Assembly: GCA_035566435.1 (NCBI GenBank)
Contig: DATMRF010000044.1
Coordinates: 71,934 to 135,933, forward strand
Source: DATMRF01 sp035566435
GTDB taxonomy: Bacteria > Verrucomicrobiota > Verrucomicrobiia > Limisphaerales > UBA8199
Direction: 5' to 3'
DNA: 64,000 nt
The translations under genes were made by a program, and so were the position numbers. Numbering within the stretch: position 1 is the first letter of the stretch; each line of letters starts with the position of its first letter. Below, in pieces: positions 19,334 to 27,666 of the stretch. The notes under the pieces were generated by a model, which saw only the letters and a program-made list of their open reading frames with translations, searched no databases and had not been told where the DNA came from.

Positions 19334-19349
19334 AGGCACGCGGCTGGCA
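19334..19349 (+). promoter_or_regulatory. Candidate sigma-54 (-24/-12) promoter
   Basis: AGGCACGCGGCTGGCA matches the consensus TGGCACG-N4-TTGCW at 10 of its 12 specific positions, with GG and GC exactly 10 bp apart. It points at the sigma-54 activator gene starting at 19424, leaving a leader of about 60 bases. Autoregulation through sigma-54 would fit an NtrC-family gene. It is a motif match only. Confidence 0.5.
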
Positions 19350-19423
19350 ACTTGTTTTGATTGAGCCCGCGGCGCTCAGAACTCGCTTGCCCGGCGAGGC
19401 CGCTTTGAACTAGGCTCGGTCCG

Positions 19424-20890
19424 ATGGCCAAAGTTCTCTTGCTGGATGATGAGTTGACCATGGTGCAGATGGTCGGCGGTCTGCTTCGCCAGGAGGGGCA
19501 TGAGGTATTCCCGTTCACCAATGGCGAGGCGGCGACCTCTGCGTTGGCGACGCACGCGCCCGACCTGGTGATTACCGACCTGTACCTGGACAAGACGCGG
19601 CCGCACGGTATGGAGATCTTAAAGAAAGCGCGCGAGTTGGTGCCCCCGGCGGTCGTCATCGTCATCACGGGTTTTGGCTCAATCGAGACGGCCAAGGAAG
19701 CGATGAAGAACGGCGCCTTCGATTATTTGGAAAAACCATTCAAGGTGGACGAGTTCAAACTTTCGGTTCAGCGCGCGCTCTCTTACAACGCCGCCTTGAC
19801 CGAGACGGTCTTTCTGCGCCGGGAGCTTAAGAAGAAATACCAGTTCAACCAGATCATCGGCAGCGCGGCAAAAATGCAGGCCGTGTTCAAGATGATCGAG
19901 CGGGTCGCCGACACCGACAGCACTATCCTGATTCTGGGCGAGAGCGGCACGGGCAAGGAATTGGTCGCGCGCGCGTTGCACTTCAACAGCCGGCGCCAGT
20001 TCGCCCCGTTTGTGCCCATCAACTGCACCGCCCTGCCCGAAAACCTGCTCGAGTCGGAGCTGTTCGGCCATCGGCGGGGCGCTTTCACGGGGGCCATCAA
20101 TGACAAGAAGGGCCTGTTCCAGGAAGCCGACGGCGGCACCATCTTTCTGGACGAAGTCGGCTCGATGCCGCCCTTGCTCCAAACCCGCCTTCTGCGCGTG
20201 CTGCAGGAACGCGAGGTCCGCCGCGTGGGCGACAATACTCCGATTTTTGTGAATGTCCGCGTTGTCGCGGCGGCGAACGAGCCGCTGGAGAAGAAAATCA
20301 AAGACGGCTCGTTTCGCGAGGACCTCTATTACCGGCTAAACGTTATTCCCATTCAGTTGCCGAACCTGCGCGAACGTCGGGATGATATTCCTCTGCTGGT
20401 GGCGCATTTCCTCAAGGAGAAAGTTCACGCGCGCACCAACCGCCCCTTCCAAATGACGCGGCAGGTGATGGAAATCCTGTGCGCATACGACTGGCCCGGC
20501 AATGTACGAGAGCTGGAAAATGCGATCGAACGCGCGGCGACGCTTTGTGAAGGCGACGTCATCCAGGCGGCCGACCTGCCCCCGAGCCTATTGGCGGCCG
20601 TCGGGACGGCAAACTCGGCCCAAGATGCCGGTCCTGCCGCGCCGTTGCCGGCGGTGCCGGATTCCGCGCTCTACCCGCTCCGGAGCCCCGACTCGAGCGC
20701 CCAGCAGCCAGGCCAGACGGCAACGGAATCGGTCACGCCGCTGAAGAATTTCTTACGGGAACAGGAACAAGCCCATCTGAACCGAGCCCTCCAACAGTGC
20801 GGGGGTGACAAGGAACGCGCGGCGCTCCTGCTGGGCATCAGCCTGGCGACACTATACCGGAAGCTCAGCGGCGAGGACAAAGACGCCTGA
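19424..20890 (+). CDS. NtrC-family sigma-54-dependent response regulator
   Basis: A 488-aa transcription activator. An N-terminal receiver has the acidic pair DD at 8-9, phosphoacceptor D52 (VITDLYLDK), Thr in VITGFGS and K104 in LEKPFK. The central AAA+ domain has Walker A GESGTGKE (172-179), the sigma-54-contacting GAFTGA loop (219-224) and Walker B FLDE (241-244). The C-terminus has a Fis-type helix-turn-helix (HLNRALQQCGGDKERAALLLGIS...LYRKL). Phosphorylation should drive ATP-dependent opening of sigma-54 promoters. No partner kinase is adjacent. It is divergent from the GH2-like gene with 148 bp between them, so it may control that gene, and a candidate sigma-54 site lies in front of it. 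A linker of about 60 Pro/Ala-rich residues precedes the Fis domain. Confidence 0.96.
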   Translation: MAKVLLLDDELTMVQMVGGLLRQEGHEVFPFTNGEAATSALATHAPDLVITDLYLDKTRPHGMEILKKARELVPPAVVIVITGFGSIETAKEAMKNGAFDYLEKPFKVDEFKLSVQRALSYNAALTETVFLRRELKKKYQFNQIIGSAAKMQAVFKMIERVADTDSTILILGESGTGKELVARALHFNSRRQFAPFVPINCTALPENLLESELFGHRRGAFTGAINDKKGLFQEADGGTIFLDEVGSMPPLLQTRLLRVLQEREVRRVGDNTPIFVNVRVVAAANEPLEKKIKDGSFREDLYYRLNVIPIQLPNLRERRDDIPLLVAHFLKEKVHARTNRPFQMTRQVMEILCAYDWPGNVRELENAIERAATLCEGDVIQAADLPPSLLAAVGTANSAQDAGPAAPLPAVPDSALYPLRSPDSSAQQPGQTATESVTPLKNFLREQEQAHLNRALQQCGGDKERAALLLGISLATLYRKLSGEDKDA

Positions 20891-20995
20891 GGGTTTTTGC
20901 CTTTCAATAGCTCGGCCGCCCTCTAGCATGCTGTTTCGGTCGGCGGAATCGCGGCCCGCGACGAACCCGATTCAGCGATTGGAAAATTAAGACCT

Positions 20996-21961
20996 ATGCC
21001 ATTGACACACACAAAAGAGTTGTTCGCCAAGGCGCTGAAGGGCAAATACGCGCTCGGAGCGTTCAACGTTAACAACATGGAGCTGCTCCAGGCTATCGTC
21101 GAAGCCTGTGAAGAGGAGAAAGCGCCCGTCATGCTCCAGATCTCCAAAGGAGCGCGCGGCTACGCCAACCCGGTTTACCTCAAAAAACTGATCGAAGCGG
21201 CCGTCAGTCTCTCGAATATCCCCATTGCCGTCCACCTCGACCATGGTGATTCCTTCGAGCTCTGCAAAGACTGTATCGACGAAGGGTTCACCAGCGTGAT
21301 GATTGACGCCAGCCATGAGCCATACGAGAAGAACATCGAAACTTGCAAACGAGTCGTCGATTACGCGCACAAACACAATTGTGTCGTAGAAGGCGAACTC
21401 GGTCACCTGGTCGGAGCGCAGTTTGACGAAGGGGAAGAGGGCGGAGATTATTCCAAGGAAGGCCATTACACCAACCCGGAACAGGCGGTCGACTTCGTAA
21501 AGCGCTCAGGGGTCGATTCCCTGGCGATCGCCATCGGCAATTCGCATGGCGCCTATAAATTTAAAGGTGAACAACACCTGGACCTCGAACGGCTTAAGGC
21601 GATCAAGAAAGCTCTGATGGACTCCGGACTGGGTGACTATCCCCTCGTGCTGCACGGCGCCTCCAGCGTGCCCAAGGACCTGGTAGAGGAAATCAACAAG
21701 TACGGCGGCAAGCTCGGCGCCGACGCCGCCGGGGTGCCGGAAGGCGACATCGAAATCGCCCGCCGCACCGGCTGCACCAAGGTCAACATTGATACCGATC
21801 TACGCCTCGCCATGACCGCCGGTATCCGCAAAGTCTTCGCCGAAAGCCCGAAGGAGTTCGACCCGCGCAAATTCCTGGGGCCGGCCCGTGCTCGAGTTAA
21901 GGAACTGGTGCGGCACAAGGTCCGAGATGTCCTCTGCTGTGCCGGACACGCGTTCGATTAA
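20996..21961 (+). CDS. fba: Class II fructose-bisphosphate aldolase
   Basis: A 321-aa zinc aldolase that splits fructose 1,6-bisphosphate into dihydroxyacetone phosphate and glyceraldehyde 3-phosphate in glycolysis and makes it in gluconeogenesis. The family signature is clear: GAFNVNNMELLQAIV, AVHLDHGDSFE with the catalytic Asp (D82) and first zinc His (H83), EGELGHLVG with the Glu ligand, IGNSHGAYK and LHGASSVP with the other two His ligands, and TKVNIDTDLRLA for phosphate binding. Length is typical of the class IIB/Fba group. It is a single gene 105 bp after the sigma-54 activator, ended by an intrinsic terminator. The pgk-tpiA pair of the same pathway is elsewhere in the window (38.0-40.2 kb). 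Confidence 0.97.
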   Translation: MPLTHTKELFAKALKGKYALGAFNVNNMELLQAIVEACEEEKAPVMLQISKGARGYANPVYLKKLIEAAVSLSNIPIAVHLDHGDSFELCKDCIDEGFTSVMIDASHEPYEKNIETCKRVVDYAHKHNCVVEGELGHLVGAQFDEGEEGGDYSKEGHYTNPEQAVDFVKRSGVDSLAIAIGNSHGAYKFKGEQHLDLERLKAIKKALMDSGLGDYPLVLHGASSVPKDLVEEINKYGGKLGADAAGVPEGDIEIARRTGCTKVNIDTDLRLAMTAGIRKVFAESPKEFDPRKFLGPARARVKELVRHKVRDVLCCAGHAFD

Positions 21962-21991
21962 GAGTTTAACCACAACCACCAGTAACCAGGC

Positions 21992-22018
21992 AGCGTGACG
22001 AGGTTTACTCGTCACGCT
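21992..22018 (+). terminator. Intrinsic terminator after aldolase gene
   Basis: AGCGTGACGAG and CTCGTCACGCT form a perfect 11-bp stem with a 5-base loop, 30 bp after the aldolase stop, followed by a short T-rich run (GTTTCGTT). The weak T tract lowers certainty. Confidence 0.7.
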
Positions 22019-22064
22019 GTTTCGTTAATTGCGTGTCCGTAGCACCAGATTAATTAGCGCCATA

Positions 22065-22106
22065 ATGGCACAGTTGAGCCAGCGTGACGAATGGAAACTG
22101 TGCCAT
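22065..22106. repeat. 11-bp inverted repeat upstream of the Hsp20 genes
   Basis: ATGGCACAGTT (22065-22075) and AACTGTGCCAT (22096-22106) are perfect reverse complements separated by 20 bp. The element lies about 145 bp before the first Hsp20 start, in a 289-bp spacer. It is neither a CIRCE element nor a recognisable heat-shock sigma promoter. It could be an operator or a small mobile-element relic. Confidence 0.65.
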
Positions 22107-22250
22107 ATTGACTCTATGTGGCGCTGTTGTTTAATATCTGTTTATTCCTAAGTAATTTGTGTACAATCAATTGCATATTTTCGGATCGCCTGGCACATCT
22201 AAAGCTTCTTATACGGGAGATAGTTACAAACCTAAGAAAGGACTACGATT

Positions 22251-22721
22251 ATGAACAGTTTGACTAGATGGCAACGACCTGAGTTATCGACCTGGGCAGG
22301 ATTTGGACGGCTAACGGACCTGCGTGATGAAATTGACCGCTTATTCGAGGCGCCGCTGACCGAATGGGCGCGCAGCGCGCAACTATTAAGTGGATGGACT
22401 CCGGCCCTCGATATGTATGAGGACAAAGACAACCTCTACGTGAGGCTTGAACTGCCCGGCATGCAGAAAGAGGACATTGAGTTGTCACTTCATGAAGGCA
22501 GTCTCAGCATCGCGGGTGAACGCAAAGGAGGGGAGAAGGCGAAGGATTCCGAGGTTTATCGCGCCGAACGGTTTTTCGGACGCTTCCAACGGACGGTAAC
22601 ACTCCCTGTGGCAGTGGCGGTGGAGAAGGTGAAGGCGCAGTACGCGGATGGGGTCCTTACGGTCACGCTGCCGAAGGCCGAGGAAGCCAAACCCAAGCAC
22701 ATTGACGTCACCGTCAGTTGA
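22251..22721 (+). CDS. Small heat shock protein, Hsp20/alpha-crystallin family
   Basis: A 156-aa ATP-independent holdase chaperone that keeps unfolded proteins soluble in the cytoplasm. The alpha-crystallin domain covers about residues 45-150: WTPALDMYEDKDNLYVRLELPGM, LSLHEGSLSIAGER, FGRFQRTVTLP, and the conserved ADGVLTVTLPK with its GVL motif, ending in basic IDVTVS. The N-terminal arm is short. AAGAAAGGAC about 8 bases before the ATG is a good ribosome-binding site. The second Hsp20 follows 52 bp later, and the pair ends at a strong terminator, so they are probably one transcript. No CIRCE element is seen; a 20-bp-looped inverted repeat lies upstream. Confidence 0.95.
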   Translation: MNSLTRWQRPELSTWAGFGRLTDLRDEIDRLFEAPLTEWARSAQLLSGWTPALDMYEDKDNLYVRLELPGMQKEDIELSLHEGSLSIAGERKGGEKAKDSEVYRAERFFGRFQRTVTLPVAVAVEKVKAQYADGVLTVTLPKAEEAKPKHIDVTVS

Positions 22722-22773
22722 GGCACTTGGGGAAACTCCTTTGAAAGAATACGTTTCGAGAAAGGAAAGCACT

Positions 22774-23145
22774 ATGAAAGCAACCGTTCAACGAGAACCC
22801 AGCACCGCCAACCCGCGCGTTCCAGAGTTCGTTTCGCCCGTAGTAAATATCGTCGAGACCAAGGACGGCTACGTCCTCGAGGCCGAAATGCCGGGGGCGA
22901 ACAAGGCCGGCCTGGAGGTCACGCTGGAGAACAACGAACTCACGATCGTGGGGCATCGTCACGCCGAACCACTGAATGGCGAGGCGCTGTTGCACGAATC
23001 CCACAGCGCCGATTACCGGCGTGTCTTTGAGCTGGATCCGGCGATCGACACCGCCAGGATTTCGGCGCAGATGGAGCAAGGTGTTCTGACGCTCACACTG
23101 CCGAAGTCCGAGCGCGTCAAACCGCGAAAGATCACAGTGGACTGA
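22774..23145 (+). CDS. Second small heat shock protein, Hsp20 family
   Basis: A 123-aa paralogue of the preceding gene. The alpha-crystallin domain has VNIVETKDGYVLEAEMPGA, LENNELTIVGHRH, YRRVFELDPAIDTARISA and the QGVLTLTLPKSE motif. It begins at ATG 22774 after a GAAAGGAAAG ribosome-binding site; the frame is open upstream but that part overlaps the previous gene in another frame. Sequence differs much from its neighbour, so this is an old duplication. Different Hsp20 subunits often form mixed oligomers, which may explain the pairing. Confidence 0.95.
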   Translation: MKATVQREPSTANPRVPEFVSPVVNIVETKDGYVLEAEMPGANKAGLEVTLENNELTIVGHRHAEPLNGEALLHESHSADYRRVFELDPAIDTARISAQMEQGVLTLTLPKSERVKPRKITVD

Positions 23146-23169
23146 CCGCCAAGGCAGCCCACCTTGAGA

Positions 23170-23199
23170 AGCCCCGCGGGCAGCCCCGCGGGGCTTTTT
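23170..23199 (+). terminator. Intrinsic terminator after the Hsp20 pair
   Basis: AGCCCCGCGG and CCGCGGGGCT pair with a 6-base loop, directly followed by TTTTCTT, 25 bp after the second Hsp20 stop. This is a textbook Rho-independent terminator. It also lies just beyond the 3' end of the convergent gene at 23216. Confidence 0.9.
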
Positions 23200-23215
23200 C
23201 TTGCCTGCTTCGCTC

Positions 23216-25690
23216 CTATTTCAATATCTGGAACAGGCTCGTGAAGTCGTCGGTCCAGAGCGGGACCTTCGGGGCGTTGGTTGCAACTGACCTGGCGCCG
23301 AAGCTGAGTTCGGGCAAGGTGAGCAGGGTTTCATCGTGACTTAGCAAGGCCCAGGTGGAGGGGTACAGCCACCATTCGTCCTCGGTTTCGTCATAATCGA
23401 TCAGCGTCATCCGGTATTGGAACTCGCGGGCAAGGTTGGCCACCACCGGCTCGAGGTCCAGGTAGTGATTGGAGATATGGACCGCGATGACTCCGTTGGT
23501 TTTGACATGCCGCTGGTAAAGCTCGAACGCTTCCCGGGTCAGCAGGTGAACCGGAATAGCGTCGCTGCTGAAGGCGTCGAGTGCGAGCAAATCGAATTGT
23601 TGCGGCGGTTCGCGTTCGAGCGACAGCCGAGCATCGCCCAGAACAACTTCGACCTTGCCGGCGCACTCAGTTAAATAATTGAACCGGTTGGTTGCCAGCC
23701 GATACACCTCCGGGTTGATCTCATAGACTCGCACGTAATCGCCCGGCCGGCTGTAAGTCGTGAGCGTCCCGGCACCCAGGCCCACGAGGCCTAGGCGGCG
23801 CGGGGTGTTTGGCAGCGCCTGCAACGCCAGTCCGATTCCGCTTTCCTCCCCGTAATAGGCGGTCGGCCACCGGGCTTGCTCGCGGTCCACGAATTGCAGC
23901 CCATGGGTGATGCGGCCGTGGCGGAGCAGGAAATAGTGCGATTTCGGGTCGTTCTGCCGATACTCGTAAACCGTCAGCACGCCATAGAAATCCCGCGACA
24001 TATAAACGACGCCGCCGCCCGACTTGATACCCTGCATCCAAAGCGCCACGCCCAGCGCAGCCAAACCGAGAAACAACCAGGCACAGGCCAGCCCGCGCCA
24101 GTACCGAAAATTCCTGAACTTCCCGCGGGCAATCCAGGACGCGACGAGCACGAGCAGCAATCCCCACGCCGCGAGGCGCAGGACCAAAAAACTGTGATTC
24201 GGCGTAGCGCCAAGGTCCTGGCCGAACCGGGCGAAAAAACGGTCCAAGCCCACAAACACCAGGACGGGCAAGGTGCAAGCCATCCAACGCCACTCATGGG
24301 CCGGATTCAAGAGCGATGGCACAAGGTCACGGAAGACACGCCCAACTCTGAACTTCGAACTTTGAACCTTGAACTCTGAACTCTTAACTTTGGACTCGCC
24401 ACTCGCGGCGGACGGCGCCGGCAGACTTTGGACTTGAGACTTTGGACTTGAGACTTTGGACTTGGGACTTGAGACTTGAGACCTGGGACTTTGGACTTTG
24501 GACTCTATGACCGGTTTGGCGGTCAGGCAGACAGCAAAGAAAAGGAGCCCGCATAGCCACAGGCCGCAGTGCAATTCGTAATAGTCGGCGAACACCAGCG
24601 GCGCGACGACTGCTACCAGGAACCCGCCCAGGGCGCCGCCGGCTGCGACCAGCAAATAGAACGTAGTCAAAAGGCGCGGGTCGGGCCGGAGCCGGTAAAG
24701 CTCGCCATGGCAAACCATGCAACAAATGAACAACCCGACGGAGTAAACCACGAGTTGTTTATAAACCGAAAGGTCGGAGCCATAAAACAGCGCCCAGCAG
24801 ATACCGGCGAGGGCCGCAACGAGCCCGAGCGTGAAAGGGAAACGCACATACCAGCGCGGACTATCGAAGCAGATGATGAAACTTAACAAGTACAAGGCCA
24901 ACGGAATGATCCATAGGAAGGGAACGGCCGCAACGTCCTGACATAGCTTGTTGGTAATCGCCATTAACAGCACCGACGCACAGGCGGGCAACAGCAGCCA
25001 GAACGAGAGGACGAGGGCGGAGGGCAGAGGGCCGAGGTTCGTGATGCGTGGTGCGTGACCAGGCCCTGCGGACTGTGGACTGTGGACCGTGGACTGCGGA
25101 CTGCCCCCGTTTGCCCGCCACAGCTTCAGGGCGCAAAGGGCGCAAGCAACCGCATAGACGACAAGTCCGCAGGCCCAGAGTCGGACCTGGAGACTCCGCG
25201 TGAAATGCGATTCGACGAAAAAAGGATAGCTCAGGAGCGCCAGCAATGAACCCGTGTTCGAGAGCGCGTAGAGGCGGTACGGCGACCACCCTGGCTGAGT
25301 GCGGCTGAACCAGTGCTGCAAGAGTGGCCCGGTGGAGGCGAGGACGAAATAGGGCAAGCCGAGACTGGCGGTTAACAGGGCGAGGATTTGCAGCGTCGGA
25401 TTACCGTCGCCTAGGGGTTTCCAGGCTTCGGAAGGCGTAATGGGCAGCAGCGCGACCGCGCCGGCGAGCAGCAACAGGTGGGCTATAACCTGGACGCGGG
25501 GCCGCAGCCAACGGGTCGTGATGTGAGCGTAGGCATAACCGCCCAACAACAGCGCCTGGAAAAACATCAGGCAAGTCGTCCACACTCCGGGTCCGCCGCC
25601 GAACCAGGGCAGGATGTACTTCCCGATCAGAGGCTGGACCTGAAACAACAGGAAGGCTCCGGTAAAAATCGTAAACGCATAGGCCAGCAT
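23216..25690 (-). CDS. Fused MFS transporter-like/spermidine synthase-like membrane protein
   Basis: An 824-aa protein. The N-terminal two thirds are hydrophobic with many membrane helices (YAFTIFTGAFLLFQVQPLIG at the start, then LVLSFWLLLPACASVLLMAI and others). The C-terminal third is a spermidine-synthase-like Rossmann domain: LGLVGLGAGTLTTYSRPG (SAM-binding glycines), VYEINPEVYRLA, VEVVLGDARLSLE and LALDAFSSDAIPVHL. The fusion family is widespread; the activity of its members is mostly unproven, so polyamine synthesis should not be assumed. Two low-complexity insertions interrupt the frame: residues about 196-226 and about 395-450, the latter a heptad repeat (SQVSSPK-like) encoded by 7-bp tandem DNA repeats. 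It is divergent from the SDR gene. Confidence 0.9.
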   Translation of the reverse strand: MLAYAFTIFTGAFLLFQVQPLIGKYILPWFGGGPGVWTTCLMFFQALLLGGYAYAHITTRWLRPRVQVIAHLLLLAGAVALLPITPSEAWKPLGDGNPTLQILALLTASLGLPYFVLASTGPLLQHWFSRTQPGWSPYRLYALSNTGSLLALLSYPFFVESHFTRSLQVRLWACGLVVYAVACALCALKLWRANGGSPQSTVHSPQSAGPGHAPRITNLGPLPSALVLSFWLLLPACASVLLMAITNKLCQDVAAVPFLWIIPLALYLLSFIICFDSPRWYVRFPFTLGLVAALAGICWALFYGSDLSVYKQLVVYSVGLFICCMVCHGELYRLRPDPRLLTTFYLLVAAGGALGGFLVAVVAPLVFADYYELHCGLWLCGLLFFAVCLTAKPVIESKVQSPRSQVSSPKSKVSSPKSQVQSLPAPSAASGESKVKSSEFKVQSSKFRVGRVFRDLVPSLLNPAHEWRWMACTLPVLVFVGLDRFFARFGQDLGATPNHSFLVLRLAAWGLLLVLVASWIARGKFRNFRYWRGLACAWLFLGLAALGVALWMQGIKSGGGVVYMSRDFYGVLTVYEYRQNDPKSHYFLLRHGRITHGLQFVDREQARWPTAYYGEESGIGLALQALPNTPRRLGLVGLGAGTLTTYSRPGDYVRVYEINPEVYRLATNRFNYLTECAGKVEVVLGDARLSLEREPPQQFDLLALDAFSSDAIPVHLLTREAFELYQRHVKTNGVIAVHISNHYLDLEPVVANLAREFQYRMTLIDYDETEDEWWLYPSTWALLSHDETLLTLPELSFGARSVATNAPKVPLWTDDFTSLFQILK
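24343..24507. repeat. 7-bp tandem repeat arrays inside a coding region
   Basis: About eight units of GAACTCT-like heptamers (24343-24398) and twelve units of GACTTGA/GACTTTG heptamers (24424-24507) are separated by 25 bp. Both keep the MFS/spermidine-synthase frame open; 3 x 7 bp encodes a 7-residue protein repeat. Confidence 0.9.
25013..25105. repeat. Three adjacent 7-bp tandem arrays inside a coding region
   Basis: Three different heptamer arrays stand side by side: GAGGGCG/GAGGGCA/GAGGGCC (25013-25036), CGTGATG/CGTGGTG/CGTGACC (25041-25061) and five GGACTGT-like units (25071-25105). All are read through in frame by the MFS/spermidine-synthase fusion. Confidence 0.85.
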
Positions 25691-25778
25691 CGGGGTGATG
25701 TTGCCAGCGCGAGCTGAGAAATACCAGTCGCTGGATTTTCATTGCCTTAGGATGCCGAGCAGCGGACTGGTTTAAGGT

Positions 25779-26777
25779 ATGCGCATACTTTTTATTGGCG
25801 GCACCGGCAACATCTCGGCTGAGTGCGCCGGGTTGCTCTACGAGCACGGTCACGAAATCCTCGTTTTGAGCCGCGGTCGCAGCGCCGTGCCACCGCAATA
25901 TCGCGCGCTTTGCGCCGACCGGAAGGACCCGGTCGCCATGCGGAACGCCGTCCGTGACCACCCGCCCGAGGTGGTGCTCAACTTCCTCGGATACGAAGTG
26001 GCGGACGTCCAGCTTGATTTCGAGCTCCTTAACGGCCAAGTGAACCAGTACGTTTTCGTTAGCTCGGCGACGGTGTATGCCCGGCGGCCAAACCGGTCGC
26101 CGATCACCGAGGAAGCGCCAGTGGGCAATCCGTGGTGGGAATACGCGCAAAAGAAACTGGCCTGCGAACAGTGGCTGCGGGACCGGTGCACGGAAAACGG
26201 ATTCCCCGTGACCATTGTCCGGCCGTCTCACACCTATTCGAGGCGATGGATCCCCAGCCCCGTTTCCAGTTCGAGCTATTCCTTTGCGTCGCGGCTCGAA
26301 CAGGGCAAACCGGTATTTGTGCCCGATGCCGGCGACAACCCGTGGACGCTCACCGCTGCGAGCGATTTTGCTGCCGGTCTTGCGGGCCTGGTGGGCAAAC
26401 CGGAAGCAATGGGCGAAGCATTCCATATCACCAGTGATGAGGTTTTGACCTGGAACCAAATCGTAGCCGAGATCGCTGCCGCGCTGGGCGTGGACGCGCC
26501 GAACGTGGTCAAAGCGCCGACGGATTTAATCTGCGAGGTGGCACCGCAATTGACGGGCACGTTGAAGGGGGACAAGGCTTATCCTGGGGTATTCGACAAC
26601 TCGAAGATGAAACGCCTCGTTCCGGGGTTCAAATGCCGCAAACCGTTCCGCGTCGGTGTGCGCGAGTCGGTCGCCTGGCTGCGCGCGCATCCCGAGCAGC
26701 AAAACCTGAATCCCCAAGTCGATTCCATTTGCGACGCGGTGGCCAAGACCTCGGAAGCTCGACGGCAGGCGACCTGA
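25779..26777 (+). CDS. NAD-dependent epimerase/dehydratase (extended SDR)
   Basis: A 332-aa extended short-chain dehydrogenase. The Rossmann start MRILFIGGTGNISAECAGLL carries the GGTGxI nucleotide-binding motif. VFVSSATVYA supplies the Ser, and WEYAQKKLACE has the catalytic YxxxK. The middle reads TIVRPSHTY, usual for sugar-nucleotide epimerases and for related reductases. The substrate cannot be read from sequence; nucleotide sugars are the commonest. It is divergent from the MFS/spermidine-synthase gene (88 bp) and convergent with the aquaporin, with an imperfect inverted repeat between the two stops. No sugar-pathway partner is adjacent. Confidence 0.9.
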   Translation: MRILFIGGTGNISAECAGLLYEHGHEILVLSRGRSAVPPQYRALCADRKDPVAMRNAVRDHPPEVVLNFLGYEVADVQLDFELLNGQVNQYVFVSSATVYARRPNRSPITEEAPVGNPWWEYAQKKLACEQWLRDRCTENGFPVTIVRPSHTYSRRWIPSPVSSSSYSFASRLEQGKPVFVPDAGDNPWTLTAASDFAAGLAGLVGKPEAMGEAFHITSDEVLTWNQIVAEIAAALGVDAPNVVKAPTDLICEVAPQLTGTLKGDKAYPGVFDNSKMKRLVPGFKCRKPFRVGVRESVAWLRAHPEQQNLNPQVDSICDAVAKTSEARRQAT

Positions 26778-26805
26778 TCAGTAGCCAAGCCCCGGCGGCC
26801 TCATC

Positions 26806-26877
26806 CTCATCCTCTTTCTAGTCCTCTTGCTCCGAATCAGGCTAATTGATGAAGAGCACGAGAAAGAAGATGACGAC
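26806..26877. repeat. Imperfect inverted repeat between convergent genes
   Basis: A pyrimidine-rich arm (26806-26832, TCATCCTCTTTCTAGTCC...) is imperfectly complementary to a purine-rich arm (26851-26877, GAAGAGCACGAGAAAGAAGA...), loop about 18 bp. It sits between the stops of the SDR and aquaporin genes and might act as a two-way terminator. The rest of the 171-bp spacer shows nothing else. Confidence 0.45.
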
Positions 26878-26948
26878 GACTTCCTTCCCAACGCGCAACG
26901 ATCCTGAGCTATGGCAAGGCAGGGGCGGAGGGTTTAACCGGGTCCCGA

Positions 26949-27575
26949 TTACTTATCCTCGGGGTTGATAACCGCGAACGTGCGTGCCGCCACGAGGCCG
27001 CCAGCGAGATTGGCGACCAGATAAATCCAAAGGTTTGACCACGGCGACAAGCCCATGATCGAAATCCCGACCGCTACCGCCGGATTGAAAGCGCCGCCCG
27101 AAACGCTGCCGACCGAAAAAGCGCCGGTCATGACCGTGAAACCAATGGCGAGACCGTAAAAGGAATTGCCGGCGGTGGCTTTGGCGGTGGCGCTGTTGAG
27201 CACAACATAAACGAGCGCAAAGGTGAACAGGAACTCGGCTAGGAGCGCGGGCCCCGGCCTGACCGTCATCAGGCTGGCGGTGTGATCGCCGCGCAAGACG
27301 CTCACCGCGAGCGCGGCCAGCGCCGCCCCGCCGATCTGCGCAACCAAGTAGGGCACAACATCCTTCGTGGCACAACGTCCGCGGCGCCACACACCCAGCG
27401 TCACCGCGGGATTATAATGCCCACCGGAAACGTGGCCTCCGGCGTAAATCATCACCATCAAGGCCGAGCCGATGGCCAAAGGAGCGACGACTCCGGGCCC
27501 GCCGATGATGACCGTGCAGCCGACGGTAAGGACCAAAAAGAAGGTCCCGATTAACTCAGTGACGTATTTATTCAT
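26949..27575 (-). CDS. Aquaporin (MIP family channel)
   Basis: A 208-aa membrane channel with six helices and the two half-helix NPA boxes, HYNPAVTLG (about 53-61) and AFNPAVAVG (about 160-168), in the expected internal duplication. ELIGTFFLVLTVGC is the standard first helix. MIP channels pass water or small polyols such as glycerol down a gradient across the inner membrane. The residues around the second NPA (SGGAFNPAV without the Asp typical of glycerol facilitators) favour a water channel, but this is inference. It is a single gene convergent with the SDR and 91 bp downstream of murJ on the same strand. Confidence 0.93.
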   Translation of the reverse strand: MNKYVTELIGTFFLVLTVGCTVIIGGPGVVAPLAIGSALMVMIYAGGHVSGGHYNPAVTLGVWRRGRCATKDVVPYLVAQIGGAALAALAVSVLRGDHTASLMTVRPGPALLAEFLFTFALVYVVLNSATAKATAGNSFYGLAIGFTVMTGAFSVGSVSGGAFNPAVAVGISIMGLSPWSNLWIYLVANLAGGLVAARTFAVINPEDK

Positions 27576-27666
27576 AGTTTGTGATGCAGTGGAGTATTCG
27601 CCGCTAGTTTAGGCCAGCCCGCCGCCGGTTTCAACCGTTCAGCGCTCGCCGCTCACCGCGCACTCT

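Noticed and set aside
19276..19695. N-terminal extension of the GH2-like frame
   Set aside because: The open frame runs to 19695 but overlaps the sigma-54 activator on the other strand; the signal peptide starts right after ATG 19275.
25401..26459. A 352-codon minus-strand frame over the SDR gene
   Set aside because: It overlaps two genes with clear family motifs and has no motif of its own; it is a shadow in GC-rich sequence.
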